Source of the DNA: Stramonita haemastoma
Taxonomy: Eukaryota > Mollusca > Gastropoda > Neogastropoda > Muricidae
Direction: 5' to 3'
DNA length: 25,000 bases
Assembly: GCA_030674155.1 (NCBI GenBank)
Contig: CM060337.1
Span: 41,840,718 to 41,865,717, forward strand
In this document: piece after piece, positions 1 through 9,604 of the stretch
Position numbering within the stretch: position 1 is the stretch's first letter
How the letters are laid out: each line of letters begins with the position of its first letter
Program-made: the position numbers and the translations under genes
Notes under the pieces: generated by a model
What the model was told of the DNA's origin: nothing
Databases searched by the model: none
What the model saw: only the letters and a program-made list of their open reading frames with translations

Positions 1-190
1 CCTTGGAAAAGGCACTTTACGGCTATTTTCTCACCCCACCCAGGTGTAAAAAGGGGTACCAACCTTGTGTTGGGGGTTAACCCTGCGATAGACTGGCGTC
101 CTATCCAGGGGGGAGTCTATGACTCTCAGTCGCTTAACGCCACAGAAACCGGGATAAGCACCGGCCTGATGAGCCTTAGGCTCGGGACAG
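1..190 (+). repeat. SINE-like dispersed repeat, left end outside the window
   Basis: The stretch reads like the body and tail of a SINE. It includes CACCCAGGTGTAAA followed by GGGGTACC, then GACTGGCGTCCTATCCAG, then ACCGGGATAAGCACCGGC, and a tail around GGGACAGACTTTA. The 'cccag(c/g)tgtaaa...gggtacc' core is also present in the repeats at 13442-13733 and 19264-19480, so the body module is shared between SINE families here. No head with Pol III boxes is visible because the copy starts before base 1. The SINE assignment is inferred from this shared core. Confidence 0.55.
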
Positions 191-488
191 ACTTTAATTT
201 AAAAGGTACAGAGGTATGAATGGACATTGTTGTCAAAAGGAACAGTTCTCACTTTGTTCATATTCTTCATTATTTAGTTTGTACAAAAATCTGAAGAATT
301 GGTCAGTCTTTTCCTAGGGAGACTCAGCCATTTATATTAGTGTTTGGGTCGAGGGTTTTTTTTCTTGTATGAATTCCTGTTTCTCTTATTTTGTGATAGA
401 TTCATCTTTTTCTGCCATTATTCTGTTGTATTGTAGATTCAGCCTTTGTTCCCATTTCCTATCATATCGCTTTATCGTTATGGTTTTA
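191..488. other. Unique AT-rich intergenic or intronic DNA, nothing recognised
   Basis: No splice-flanked open frame, Pol III box or terminal repeat was seen. If the renalase-like gene starts left of the window this is part of one of its introns. Confidence 0.5.
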
Positions 489-592
489 TTGTCATAAATC
501 CCTGAAGTTGGAATGCAGCCGCCTTCATGGTGGGCAAAAAACAGTGTGCAAAATCCCACCATGGTGAACCATGTAGCTCTAGTCAAGGAACA
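489..592 (-). repeat. Dispersed repeat, 'TTCCTTGACTAGAGCT' family, reverse orientation
   Basis: Read on the minus strand this begins TTCCTTGACTAGAGCTACAT, continues through an 'accatggtg' segment and ends near GCATTCCAACTTCAGGGA. The same order of blocks recurs in forward orientation at 751-868, 16053-16162 and 19137-19245: a 'gagct' start, 'ggttc(a/c)cc aatggtgagattttt', 'ccaccatttaagt(a/c)gcc' and 'acattccgact'. It therefore belongs to a moderately abundant family. No coding capacity or Pol III boxes were seen. Confidence 0.7.
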
Positions 593-750
593 AAAAAAAA
601 TCAAAAAAAGAAAGAAATCCATAATAAAACTGGTCATTGTTGTACACCTGTTGAATTGTTTCAATCTCTTACTACAAGATAGATCTCTACTGTTTGATAA
701 CAATGTTAAAATATTATTTTAATTGCTCCTTTTTCTTTTTTTTCTTTTTC

Positions 751-868
751 AGCTAGAGCTCCCACAAGGTTCACCAATGGTGAGATTTTTGCATATGCGA
801 CTATTTCCCCCCCACCCCCCACCCACCCCCTCTCACCATTTAGGTAGCCACATTCCGACTGTGGGCAT
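751..868 (+). repeat. Dispersed repeat, 'TTCCTTGACTAGAGCT' family, forward copy
   Basis: The blocks 'gctagagctcccacaaggttcacc', 'aatggtgagatttttgcatatgcgac', a C-rich insert, 'caccatttaggtagccacattccgactgtggg' match the copies at 489-592, 16053-16162 and 19137-19245. The copies differ mostly in the length of a central homopolymer (C, T or G). Confidence 0.65.
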
Positions 869-1179
869 TTTTTTTAATTGCGTCGGTAAATTTAATGATT
901 GACAACATTGATGCCCGTCTATGTGTGATGGGGCGGTAAGTAGATTACCTCCCATGCGATCAGAGTCCTATCGCAGCATTGTGTTACTAAATCCGGACAC
1001 ACCTGCGAATTGTGCGATGCTCTGTTTCCTTGGGTGGTGGTCGAAAGCCCTCCATTGCATACTCTTCACCCTTCATGATGAAAGGTAGAATTTACACAAC
1101 CTCTTTTCAGAGGTCACATCCTAACAGTCCAGCTGTACCCACCTGAGATGCTGTGCAGAGATGGGATTTTTTTTTTTTT

Positions 1180-1527
1180 AATTTATTTATTCTTTTATAT
1201 CGAGGATAATAGAATAAGCACTCATGTGCTTTTTTTTCATCCAGCCCCTGTGTGTATGCAGTTGTGTAAATATTGTCATCTGTTCCCACCGGCACACAAT
1301 GGCCTACTCTTACAAAAAGCGGAACAGGATTTAACATGTGCAGAAGATAATCTGCGTGCGTTCGCACACGGGGGCCTCAGTTTACAGTCTCATCCGAAAG
1401 ACTTTAGAGGAGAGTGGAATCAGCACTGATGTTAACTCCAAGGAGAAAAATCCCCTCGACCGGGGAATCGAACTCAGGGTCATCAAATTTCCAGCACAAT
1501 GTTCTGATCACTAGGCTATCCCGTCCC
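1180..1527 (-). repeat. tRNA-derived SINE (family 1), near full length
   Basis: On the minus strand the head reads GACGGGATAGCCTAGTGATC, which fits a Pol III A box (TAGCCTAGTG). A tRNA-type B box follows (GAGTTCGATTCCCC-like; here gagttcgattccc with substitutions). The body carries CTGATGTTAACTCC in complement, 'cacacgggggcctcag', 'gtttaacatgtgcag', 'gtcatctgttcccaccgg', and the tail is an AT-rich 'gaggataatagaataagcac...ttatttatt'. Eight other copies or fragments occur in this window. It lies directly upstream of the renalase-like exon at 1581, inside its intron. Confidence 0.85.
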
Positions 1528-1580
1528 TGGGAGATTACAGATGTCGGCTCTGTTACATACGTTTTTTTTTTTGTTTCCAG

Positions 1581-1790
1581 GAGTGAAGCAGCTTCCACAG
1601 GTGTGCTTCAGCCGAGTGCAGCTTTGGGGGGCGGCGCTACCCCTGAACGTGCATGACTCCAGGGAGGAGTGCCTGTACGATGCCCCGCGCCAGGTGGGGG
1701 TCTGTGGAGACTGGCTTGTCTCCCCCTGTATCCAGGGAGCAGCAGTGAGCGGCTTTGCCATGGCGGAGAGAATTCACCGACATATGTCAG
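1581..1790 (+). CDS. Internal exon of a renalase-like FAD/NAD(P)-dependent oxidoreductase, C-terminal FAD-binding segment
   Basis: The 210-nt exon is flanked by a strong acceptor (T-rich tract, then TTTCCAG at 1574-1580) and a donor CAG|GTAATG at 1791. It starts and ends in phase 1 (first complete codon 1583-1585) and encodes 69 whole residues plus split codons. The diagnostic segment is VGVCGDWLVSPCIQGAAVSG followed by FAMAERIH. A (V/L)CGD(W/F)xxxPxxxGAxxSGxAxA pattern closes the FAD site in the flavin amine-oxidase/renalase-like superfamily, where the acidic residue contacts the flavin ribityl/phosphate region. The 'ECLYDAPRQ' stretch before it also fits that family. Upstream exons with the N-terminal GxGxxG dinucleotide fold are not in the window. 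The nearest exon downstream in phase is the candidate at 9474. The exact subfamily (renalase proper versus renalase-like) is not decided by this fragment; human renalase diverges at this motif. The oxidoreductase call is from family knowledge, and the exon borders are seen directly. Confidence 0.75.
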
Positions 1791-2249
1791 GTAATGGACG
1801 TACAAATAAAATAAAATAAAATAAATTTTAAAGGTAATGTATGTACACGCACGCGTGTGTGCACACGTGCACACACGGACGCACGCACGCACACACACAT
1901 GCACGCTCATCATCATCATCATCATTATCATCATCATCAGTATCATCATCAGTATCATTATTATTATCAAATTTTCAGGGTGAGCAGTGTGTGTGTGGTT
2001 ATGTGCAGGAGATGGTCAGAGCACCAGCCTGCAGCCTCAGTTCAAAGCTGCCCCATCCTCCGCTGTAGGGGCCTTCCCTGTCAACCCCCACATGATCTTC
2101 AGCCCTTCAAAGAAGTGAAGTCCACACCCCACATCTCTGATCTGAGCCTCGTTCACAGAATGGATAGATAGATAGACAGACAGACAGACATTCAGACTGA
2201 CTACCTCAGAAACATGTTCTTGCTGGGGTAATGATAGCGTTCTTCAAAC
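1791..2249. repeat. Intron start with CA/GT, ATC and GATA/GACA microsatellites
   Basis: A mixed (CA)n/(GCAC)n block at about 1846-1905 runs into (ATC)n at about 1908-1970, and a GATA/GACA block lies at 2162-2191. The remainder (1975-2160) shows no splice-flanked frame or repeat match that I can support. Confidence 0.7.
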
Positions 2250-2572
2250 ACAGCCTAGTGGTCAGAACATTGCACTCGCAATTTGACAACCCGAGTTTGA
2301 TTCCCGTTCGAGGGGATTTTTCCTCTGGAGTTAACATCAATGCTGACTCCACACTCCCCAAAAATCTTTCGGATGAGACTGTAAATCGAGGCCCCGTGTG
2401 CAGAACATCTCAAGCATACATTAATTCCTGTTCCGCTTTTTGAATGAGTAGGCCATTGTGTGCCGGTGGTGTACAGATGACAAGATTTACAAAACTGTGT
2501 ACACACGGGGACTGGATGAAAAAAAAGCACATGAGTGCTTATTCCATTATCCTCGATATAAAAGAATAAATA
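2250..2572 (+). repeat. tRNA-derived SINE (family 1), near full length, forward
   Basis: The head at 2250 has 'cagcctagtggtcagaac' (A-box-like) and 'cgagtttgattcccgttcg' (B-box-like, GTTTGATTCC). The body 'gttaacatcaatgctgactcc', 'gtaaatcgaggccccgtgtgcag' and 'tgtgccggtg' is followed by the tail 'gcacatgagtgcttattccattatcctcgatataaaagaataaat'. It is the inverse of the copies at 1180 and 10185. A T-run and a (TA)n run at 2585-2611 follow the tail, the usual place for microsatellite growth after a SINE. Confidence 0.88.
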
Positions 2573-2901
2573 GATTTTTTTTTTAATTTATATATATATA
2601 TATATATATTTATATGGGAGGAGGAGGCTCAGTCGTGAGATTGCAGGATATAGGTTGTGATACTGTTTTTTAAAAAAGTAATAATTTTTTTTTTTAAAAA
2701 GGTTGTTATACTGTGAGATTGCAAAATACAGGTTGTTATGTTATGAGATTGCAGAATATATGTTATTATGCTGTGATATTGTCAAGGATGAAGGCAGTCT
2801 CCACATTACATTTCAAAGCATAACAGCATAGCTGATGCATGTGGTCATATCAGTAGCTGATAAAGCTTTTTATCTGGGCTATTTTCTTGATATCGGTTCC
2901 T

Positions 2902-2932
<31 letters not shown>

Positions 2933-3111
2933 ATTTGAATTTGTTGTCATTGATTGCTTGTGTGTTGTATAGGTCAAATGGAAGCGCTTTGATTTGTTTT
3001 TGCAAGATATAGCGCTGTATAAATTCCATGTATTATTATTATCATCAATTATTTGCCTTTCTTGATAATCAGAAGCTTACCGTTGAAAATTGTGACATGC
3101 ACGTTACAATG
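2573..3111. repeat. AT-rich intron DNA with (TA)n and (GT)n
   Basis: (TA)n lies at 2588-2610. A short degenerate repeat 'gttgttatactgtgagattgca(a/g)aata' occurs three or four times at about 2636-2780. (GT)n lies at 2902-2930. No gene is supported. Confidence 0.6.
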
Positions 3112-3392
3112 ATGGGAGTTATCTGTTCCCACCAACACAAAATAATGGCTTGCTCTTCTGAAAGGTGGAACAGGTTTTAACATGTGCGCATGCAAGATGT
3201 TCTGCGTGCATTTGCACAGAGGGCTGCAGGTACTAGTCTCAGCTGAAGGATTTTCAGGAAGTGGAGTCAGCACTGATATTAACTCCAGGGAAAAATATCC
3301 CTTAGAACAGGTATCTCAGTAGTGGCTCGAAATCTGGGTTTGAACCTGGGCCATCAAATCTTGAGCGTAACTCCTAACCACAAGGCTACCCC
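3112..3392 (-). repeat. tRNA-derived SINE (family 1), diverged copy
   Basis: The same block order as the other copies is read in reverse orientation: 'atctgttcccaccaacacaaaataatggc', 'gaacaggttttaacatgtgcgc', 'gatgttctgcgtgc', 'gatattaactccagggaaaaatatccc', then a B-box-like complement 'gggtttgaacctgggccatcaaat' and 'ccacaaggctacc'. Many substitutions make it older than the copies at 10185 or 1180. Confidence 0.75.
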
Positions 3393-3465
3393 CCACCCCC
3401 CCCTTCTGTGATTGCACCAGCGTGCTGCATTTTATTTTAGTTTTAGTTTATTTTATACCACTTTC

Positions 3466-3546
3466 TGTCACAGCAAATTTCTCTGCGTGAAATTTGGGCT
3501 GCTCTCTCCAGGGAGAGCACGTCGCCACAAGTGCAGGGCCTACCCA
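3466..3546 (+). repeat. Short dispersed repeat, 'TTTCTCTG(C/A)GTGAA' family
   Basis: The sequence 'atttctctgcgtgaaatttgggctgctctctccagggagagca' is matched by 'atttctctgagtgaagtttgagctgctctcctcaagg' at 6382-6420. Both are followed by a stretch of GTGC and CCACC-type sequence. I read them as fragments of one dispersed repeat and do not know the family name. Confidence 0.55.
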
Positions 3547-3553
3547 TTATTAC

Positions 3554-3607
3554 TATATTATATATATAGAGAGAGAGAGAGATATATATATATATATATG
3601 TATATGT

Positions 3608-3680
<73 letters not shown>
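3554..3680. repeat. (AT)n microsatellite with a GA block
   Basis: Alternating AT lies at about 3557-3568, GA at 3569-3581, then about 100 bp of nearly uninterrupted AT to 3680. The translated Tyr-Ile repeats on both strands are artefacts. Confidence 0.95.
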
Positions 3681-3682
<2 letters not shown>

Positions 3683-3756
3683 CGAGCCACCCTGGGGACT
3701 CCAACTCCCCGATTTTTCCTCAGGGATGGTGTCTAAACGCGACACCTGTGTACATG

Positions 3757-3905
3757 CTGGGTTTTTTTATCATTTTGTCATCCGCTCTTACCAGCACACA
3801 ATGGCCTACTCTTCCGAAAGGCGGAATGGGGTTTTAACATGTGCGCAAGATGTTCTGTGTGCATTCGCTAAGAGGGCCTCAGTTTATAGTCTCATCCAAA
3901 TGACA
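3757..3905 (-). repeat. tRNA-derived SINE (family 1), fragment
   Basis: The blocks 'gtcatccgctcttaccagcacacaatggcctactcttccgaaaggcgga', 'gttttaacatgtgcgcaagatgttctg' and 'gggcctcagtttatagtctcatcc' match the middle of the other copies. The head with the Pol III boxes is missing. Confidence 0.75.
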
Positions 3906-4079
3906 TCGGCATGGGTGTATGGCAATGCCTTTTGCCTCCATTATTTGTTCCGTGTGTTGGTGGTGTGTGTGTAATATCAAATCTGAGAAATGGTCGAGTT
4001 ACAGAAACAATGTCCAGTTTTTATGGGTGACCTCATGCAAATTGCCCTCTATTGTTGACTCCTAACTTACATGTGTTTT

Positions 4080-4767
4080 GTGAGTGAAGGGATGGATGGA
4101 TGTTTGATCATGTTTGTTGCTACAGTTACAAGTGTTTGTGAGTAAATGGATGGATGTTTGATTATGTTTGTTGCTACAGTTACAAGTGTTTGTGAGTGAA
4201 TGGATGGATGTTTGATTATGTTTGTTGCTACAGTTACAAGTGTTTGTGAGTGAATGGATGGATGTTTGATCAGGTTTGTTGCTACAGTTACAAGTGTTTG
4301 TGAGTGAATGGATGGATGTTTGATCAGGTTTGTTGCTACAGTTACAAGTGTTTGTGAGTGAATGGATGGATGTTTGATCAGGTTTGTTGCTACAGTTACA
4401 AGTGTTTGTGAGTGAATGGATGGATGTTTGATCAGGTTTGTTGCTACAGTTACAAGTGTTTGTGAGTGAATGGATGGATGTTTGATCAGGTTTGTTGCTA
4501 CAGTTACAAGTGTTTGTGAGTAAATGGATGGATGTTTGATCAGGTTTGTTGCTACAGTTACAAGTGTTTGTGAGTGAATGGATGGATGTTTGATCAGGTT
4601 TGTTGCTTAAAGTGTTTGTGAGTGAATGGATGGATGTTTGATCAGGTTTGTTGCTACAGTTACAAGTGTTTGTGAGTCAGTGAATAGATGGATATTTGAC
4701 CATGTTTGTTGCTACAAGTGTTTGTGAGTCAGTGAATAGATGGATATTTGACCATGTTTGTTGCTAC
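4080..4767. repeat. 54-bp minisatellite, 13 units
   Basis: Units begin GTGAGTGAATGGATGGATG and end ACAGTTACAAGTGTTT. Unit starts are at 4080, 4138, 4192, 4246, 4300, 4354, 4408, 4462, 4516, 4570, 4618, 4672 and 4724. The period is 54 bp in the middle. The first unit is slightly longer, the tenth has lost 6 bp around 'cttaaag', and the last two have a 'gtgagtcagtgaatagatggatattt' variant. Central units are nearly identical and edge units diverged, as expected for tandem homogenisation. The array lies in the proposed renalase-like intron. Confidence 0.95.
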
Positions 4768-4929
4768 TTTAAAGTCATTACTTTACTTGAAACAGCTGTG
4801 GCATCTTGATTTTTAAGTTTCTAGTTAAATTACAATTTTAGCTTCTTCTGGAAATGCATGATTACTATGTTTACCACAACAGCAAAGAATTTGAATAAAA
4901 AAAATTATGTAAGTTTCCAGAAACAGTGA

Positions 4930-5340
<411 letters not shown>

Positions 5341-5581
5341 AAAAAGAAACCACCAACAACACACCTCAGTCTATACCAAGAAAAATATGTACAAATATTT
5401 ATTGTTCACTCTTTGTTTTGTCACTCACACCAAAATGTTTTTTTCACACAGACTGAAAAGGCAATCGGCAAAGAACGATTTGTCATCAGACATTTCTTTT
5501 CTTTCCTTTTTTTTTTTTTTTTGCTTTCCATTTTCACTTTTTTCCCCTGCATACTGTTCATCAGGAGAGGAATACACACCC

Positions 5582-5772
5582 CACAGTGCACAAATCCAAC
5601 ATCACTCAGTAAGGCCTAGTCCAGAGTGCTAAATTTAGCACGGTCCTTCCTTTTACCTAGTCCATGTGTGGTCAGCTCCTGCTATAAATAGCATCAGCTG
5701 GCTACAGCTGGGCTGGGCTGGGATAATTAGCAGCTGAGAGGAGCTGAAAGTGGGGGATTCTAACAGCTGTGT
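5582..5772 (+). repeat. ~185-bp dispersed repeat, copy 1
   Basis: It starts CACAGTGCACAAATCCAACA, runs through 'gagtgctaaatttagcacg', 'tttacctagtcc', 'gtgtggtcagctcctgctataaatagca', 'cagctgggctggg', 'ataattagcagctgagaggagctgaaagtggggg' and ends near ACAGCTGTG. Related copies occur at 5918-6090, 8520-8700 and 8701-8885. Each contains a CTATAAATAGCA-like element that resembles a TATA box, but no transcript can be inferred. Confidence 0.8.
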
Positions 5773-5917
5773 CCCCCCCCCCCCCCACACCCCAGTCCAC
5801 CTTGCCCATGACACCCTACCTGAACAAGTCCATCACTGGACCACCCACTCCTCAAGAAGTTAAGGGAGAAGTTTTTAAAAAAAGTCTATTCCCCGAAGTC
5901 GGAATATGGCTCAGAGC

Positions 5918-6095
5918 ACACAAATCCAGCATCACTCAGTCCACAATGCTTAATTTAGCACGCCCCTTCCTTTTTTACCTAGTCCAAGCGTGGTCAGTTG
6001 CTGCTATAAATTAGCACCAGCTGGCCACAGCTGGGCTCAGAATGGGGTAAAATAATTAGCTGCTGAGAGGAGCTGAAAGTACAGGAAAATGACTG
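5918..6095 (+). repeat. ~185-bp dispersed repeat, copy 2
   Basis: It follows copy 1 after about 145 bp, which include a C-run at 5773-5787. It has 'cacaaatccagcatcactcagtcc', 'gcttaatttagcacg', 'tgctataaattagcaccagctgg' and 'ataattagctgctgagaggagctgaaagt'. It is more diverged than the others at its left edge. Confidence 0.75.
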
Positions 6096-6664
6096 CTGTG
6101 GGCTATCTTAATGATGGTTTTTCACCCATCACTAAGACAGCCATACTTAATCTTCGGGGATAATGGGTTTCGCATACACACAGAATGTCCTCACCATAGT
6201 TGGGAACCTCCGAGTTCTTAGCAGAGGAGAAACCAAAACAAAACTTTTTTTTTTTAATGTCCCCCAAAAATTGGTCCTAATTGCAACCTTTTCTCAGTCT
6301 CAAGTTGTTACATTGGAATGAAGCTTATTTCATATAAATATTCACAAGAAAAGTTGTTGTGTACACGTACAAGTCATCGAAGATTTCTCTGAGTGAAGTT
6401 TGAGCTGCTCTCCTCAAGGTAAGTAAGTGCACTACTACTTGTGCACTACCATCCCACCACCACTACCTCACCCTTTTTTTTTTTCAATCATTTTCCTGTT
6501 TTGCATATGTGTTGTTTTTTCTTTTTGTGTTGTTTTTTTCTCTCTTGGGAGTGGATATTGTTTTCCTACATTCCAGGGACATTCTCTGTTGCTATGGAAT
6601 GTTTTACGTGAGCTGATGTATCTTACATGTAGGACCTTACTTGGGTCTCTTTTTTTTCTTTTTA
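6096..6664. other. Intron DNA, mostly unrecognised, with a short repeat fragment
   Basis: Positions 6382-6420 match the short repeat at 3466-3546. A T-rich pyrimidine stretch lies at 6474-6545. No supported exon was found. Confidence 0.5.
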
Positions 6665-6800
6665 TTTTTTTTATTTATTGAGGTTAATGGAATAAGCACT
6701 CTGTGTTTTTTTTCATCCAATCCCTGTGTGTATGCAGTTTTGTAAATATTGTCATCTGTTCCCAACGGCACACAATGGCCTACTCTTATGAAAAGCGAAC
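6665..6800 (-). repeat. tRNA-derived SINE (family 1), tail-side fragment
   Basis: The sequence 'ttatttattgaggttaatggaataagcac', 'catccaatccctgtgtgtatgcagttttgtaaatattgtcatctgttccc' and 'cacacaatggcctactcttatgaaaagcg' matches the 3' half of the family. The tRNA-like head is absent. Confidence 0.78.
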
Positions 6801-7576
6801 ATTTTTCAAAAGACTAGCAGCAGCACCCAGACCACTTCTCATGCAGTCATGGTCTAGTGGATGGGGGAAAATAGCCTGTAGATGAACCAAAGAAGGGAGT
6901 AATGTAGATAAATTTGATATTGTTTACATCAATGAAAATAGAAGACCTGAAAACATCTTTTGTTATGTTCATCGTTGTTCATGTCAGAGCATACAGAGCC
7001 CTTTAATAATAATCACTTTTTTTTTGCAAAATTCCATTCGAAGAGCATGATGCTAACTACTCTTATAATGCTTTTTTTTGTCAAAACAATGAAATGATTG
7101 CAGTATATTCCAAGTATGGCTGATTCCAGTGCTGAGACATGCATGAGGTTTCTTTGAGTTCCAGAGTTTGTTATGAGGAGACAGATCCAGAAATGGTTTG
7201 TTCTTAAAGGCTACATGATTACATCAATACTTCAATTACGATTCGTGACACCACCATACAAAAACTTCTCCGCATCCTCACCAATAATGAACTGAGACAC
7301 TAACCAATTATTTTCATGATGAAAAATAAAAGGCTGAGGAAAATCACACTTTTCAGCTGTGTAAGATGTAGACTTTATCTGTCAATCATGCTGAACAATG
7401 GAAAAACTGTCCTTGAATTTTAATTAATTATGGGGAACTAGGAGGCTTGAGGAAAGTACTGAAAAAACAAGTATGTCAAATGCATTGGTTTTCTGGTTTG
7501 AGGAGGAGGAGGGGGTGTCTACTTGTTTGATTAAGTTTGTATTCAGGTCAGCTGTATTTTAGAAAAGAAAAAAAAC
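6801..7576. other. Unique intron DNA, nothing recognised
   Basis: Moderately AT-rich with no simple repeat longer than about 15 bp, no SINE block and no convincing acceptor-frame-donor combination on either strand. Confidence 0.5.
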
Positions 7577-7695
7577 AGCTGTCTGTAAAATGATATCTGA
7601 ATTAACATGTCTGTAAACTGATATCTGAATTAAGCTGCTTGTAATATCATTTCTGAATCATAAGCTCTCTCTAATATCATTTCTGAATCATACAA
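7577..7695. repeat. Degenerate ~30-bp tandem repeat, four units
   Basis: The units read 'ctgtctgtaaaatgatatctgaattaa', 'atgtctgtaaactgatatctgaattaag', 'ctgcttgtaatatcatttctgaatcataag' and 'ctctctctaatatcatttctgaatcatac'. They form two pairs, each internally similar. Confidence 0.75.
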
Positions 7696-8519
7696 AACAC
7701 GTTTTACTTCATGCAATCAGAAGGCGAAGGTGAATCAGAATCACAACAACAACAACACAACAACAATTAATATATATGAGAATGGATCAGTCAGCCATCA
7801 ACAACATCAACAAAAGTAACATATATGATATACATATGAAGCAAAGCATATATGTATATATAAGGAAACAATGATAACAACAACAGATAAATCAGCAATC
7901 AAGAAATAATCAGAGATCAACAAAATAAAAAATATTGTAAATTCCCAATTATGTCGCAAATGATAAAAAAAATCAAACATATGTTAAAAGACCATCAGCT
8001 GAAAAGAAAAGAGATACCGGACAGAAAAAAATATGTAATTCCTGCCAATGCAATCATCTGTATACAAAAAGTCATGATAATTATACTATCTGCACACACT
8101 GCACAAATCCACAACACCGTTCCCCCCCCCAAAAAAAAACCCCATTACATTGCCACTTGGGTTAGAGTTCTTTTCTCTCTTCAGTATTATGCCAATCACT
8201 GTGAAGTAATCACGGGGAGTTCTACATGCTCAGACTTAAATGCCAGACCACAGAGATCCAGAAAGATTGTGCTCAAAGATCGAAAGAACAGACCACAGAT
8301 GAATAATCAAAGGAGGTAAAAAAGGAAAAGATAAAAAAAAAGACCATCACCCCCCAACCCCCCCCCCCCCCCAAAAAAATTCCCAAAAGGAAACAAAACG
8401 AAATAAGAAAATGGGATGAACACAAAGTGACAGAATAAATATAAAGTGACATACAGAAGATCATGTTAAGCGTCTTCTTCAAATCAATGATTCTTAGTGC
8501 CACTGTCTTTTGAGGCGAT
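7696..8519. other. A-rich intron DNA with small AAC and homopolymer runs
   Basis: (ACA)n-like sequence at 7743-7768, short TA-rich blocks, and C/A homopolymers at 8120-8138 and 8349-8378 were seen. The 122-codon frame at 7951-8319 has no splice or family signal and is treated as chance. Confidence 0.5.
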
Positions 8520-8700
8520 CACAGTGCACAAATCCCAACATCCCTCAGTCCAGAGTGCTAAATTTAGCCCGCCCTTTCCTTTTACCAAGTCCGAGTGTGG
8601 TCAGTTCCTGCTATAAATAGCACCAGCTGTCCCATCTGGCTGGGATAGGATGGATTAATTAGCCGCTGAGAGGAGTGAAAGTGGGGGAAACTGGACAGCT
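8520..8700 (+). repeat. ~185-bp dispersed repeat, copy 3 (tandem with copy 4)
   Basis: It begins CACAGTGCACAAATCCCAAC and contains 'gagtgctaaatttagcccg', 'gtgtggtcagttcctgctataaatagcaccagctg' and 'attaattagccgctgagaggagtgaaagtggggg'. It abuts copy 4 exactly, so the family can be tandem. Confidence 0.85.
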
Positions 8701-8887
8701 CACAGTGCACAAATCCAACATCACTCAGTAAGGCTCAGTCAAGAGTGCTAAATTTAGAGCGCTCCTTCCTTTTTACTTAGTCCGAGTGTGGTCAGCTCCT
8801 GCTATGAATCGCACCAGCTGGGCTGGGATGGGAGGGGATAGTTAGCCGCTGAGAGGAGCTGAATGTGGGGGGAAACTGACAGTTTGT
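8701..8887 (+). repeat. ~185-bp dispersed repeat, copy 4 (tandem with copy 3)
   Basis: It begins CACAGTGCACAAATCCAACA like copy 1 and shares with copy 1 the 'aaggc(c/t)(c/t)agtc' variant. The CTATAAATAGCA element is mutated to 'ctatgaatcgca'. Shared variants suggest it is closer to copy 1 than to its tandem neighbour. Confidence 0.85.
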
Positions 8888-9030
8888 GCGTTGAACTTGA
8901 CCTCCAAGACAGCAGCCAGACACATGCCATGACTGACAGAAAAAGGTGGCTACACTGCCAACGCCTGCCCTCACACAGCCCAACAGTAGGGCGTGTGTCT
9001 CCTTTACTATCATATCTCACAAACAGCCAA

Positions 9031-9134
9031 AAAAGTAAAAAGCTACACAGTCTTAAAATCGACAATACCCTACGTGTGTGCATGTGACGCAAGGTATTGT
9101 CGATTTTAAAGATACTGTGTTGCTTTTCACTTTT
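9031..9134. repeat. Near-perfect inverted repeat (hairpin), 39/42-nt arms, 23-nt loop
   Basis: The left arm 9031-9069 and right arm 9093-9134 are reverse complements apart from a small indel and two or three substitutions. The inner 18 bp, AAAATCGACAATACC and neighbours, are exact. The loop (9070-9092) is 'ctacgtgtgtgcatgtgacgcaa'. It lies about 340 bp upstream of the candidate terminal exon at 9474. Confidence 0.9.
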
Positions 9135-9473
9135 CTTTTGTTTAAATGCATGCGTGTAATTGTAATTTAGACGCCACTCATATTTTCTCAGTTGAGACAT
9201 TAAAGTATTCTCGATCTTGAGTCTTGAAGATAGCACTGCGTTCAGTTTCCTCTTCAGTTTGTAACTCTTAACTCCGACTTCAAAAAAATTTTTTTAATAA
9301 ATTTAACCCCCAAAAAAAACGTTCAACTTCCACTACTACTGCTCTGAAATGCACTGCTCTGGACTTTTACATCTATATGTGTGACGAGAAATATCATAAT
9401 CTATACAGTAATGATTAAAAAAAAAACACTAATAACTGCACTTACGAAAAAGGCGGTTTTCTTTTGTTTTCAG

Positions 9474-9562
9474 TCATACTTAAACCCTTACAAAGTGCCT
9501 GGCTTGAAGAAATGGATGTGTTACAGACCTACAATTATACGCCGAGACAGAATCGACTTTGA
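9474..9562 (+). CDS. Candidate terminal exon of the renalase-like gene
   Basis: A strong acceptor (GGTTTTCTTTTGTTTTCAG, ending at 9473) opens this segment. Joined to the phase-1 donor at 1790, the frame is V-ILKPLQSAWLEEMDVLQ-, then TYNYTPRQNRL and a TGA at 9560-9562, a 28-residue tail. AATAAA at 9599-9604 follows closely. I did not recognise the peptide, and a variable C-terminal tail would not be conserved in this family, so the link to the exon at 1581 rests only on strand, phase and the absence of any better exon between. A second frame (phase 0) is also open to a TGA at 9582-9584 and reads a basic peptide containing VPGLKKWMCYRPTIIRRDRI. If the upstream exon ended in phase 0, that frame would be used instead and this would be a different gene. 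The acceptor and stop are seen directly; gene membership is inference. Confidence 0.45.
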
Positions 9563-9598
9563 CAGGACAGCTAAATATGACTGAACAGCAACCTGAGA

Positions 9599-9604
9599 AA
9601 TAAA
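9599..9604 (+). terminator. Candidate poly(A) signal AATAAA
   Basis: AATAAA sits 15 nt after the later of the two possible stop codons of the candidate terminal exon and 37 nt after the earlier one. AATAAA is common in AT-rich DNA, so it is supportive only in combination with the exon. Confidence 0.4.

Noticed and set aside
1148..1656. Overlapping open frames upstream of the renalase-like exon
   Set aside because: They are the family-1 SINE read through into the intron and the exon in wrong frames.
4080..4767. Regularly spaced repeats that superficially suggest a CRISPR array
   Set aside because: The repeats are contiguous 54-bp units with no unique spacers, in a eukaryotic context.
7951..8319. 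122-codon plus-strand open frame
   Set aside because: A-rich chance frame with no splice sites, no recognised domain and homopolymer runs inside it.
8802..9236. 144-codon minus-strand open frame
   Set aside because: It runs through the ~185-bp repeat and the hairpin; the repeated KIDNTLR motif comes from the two hairpin arms.
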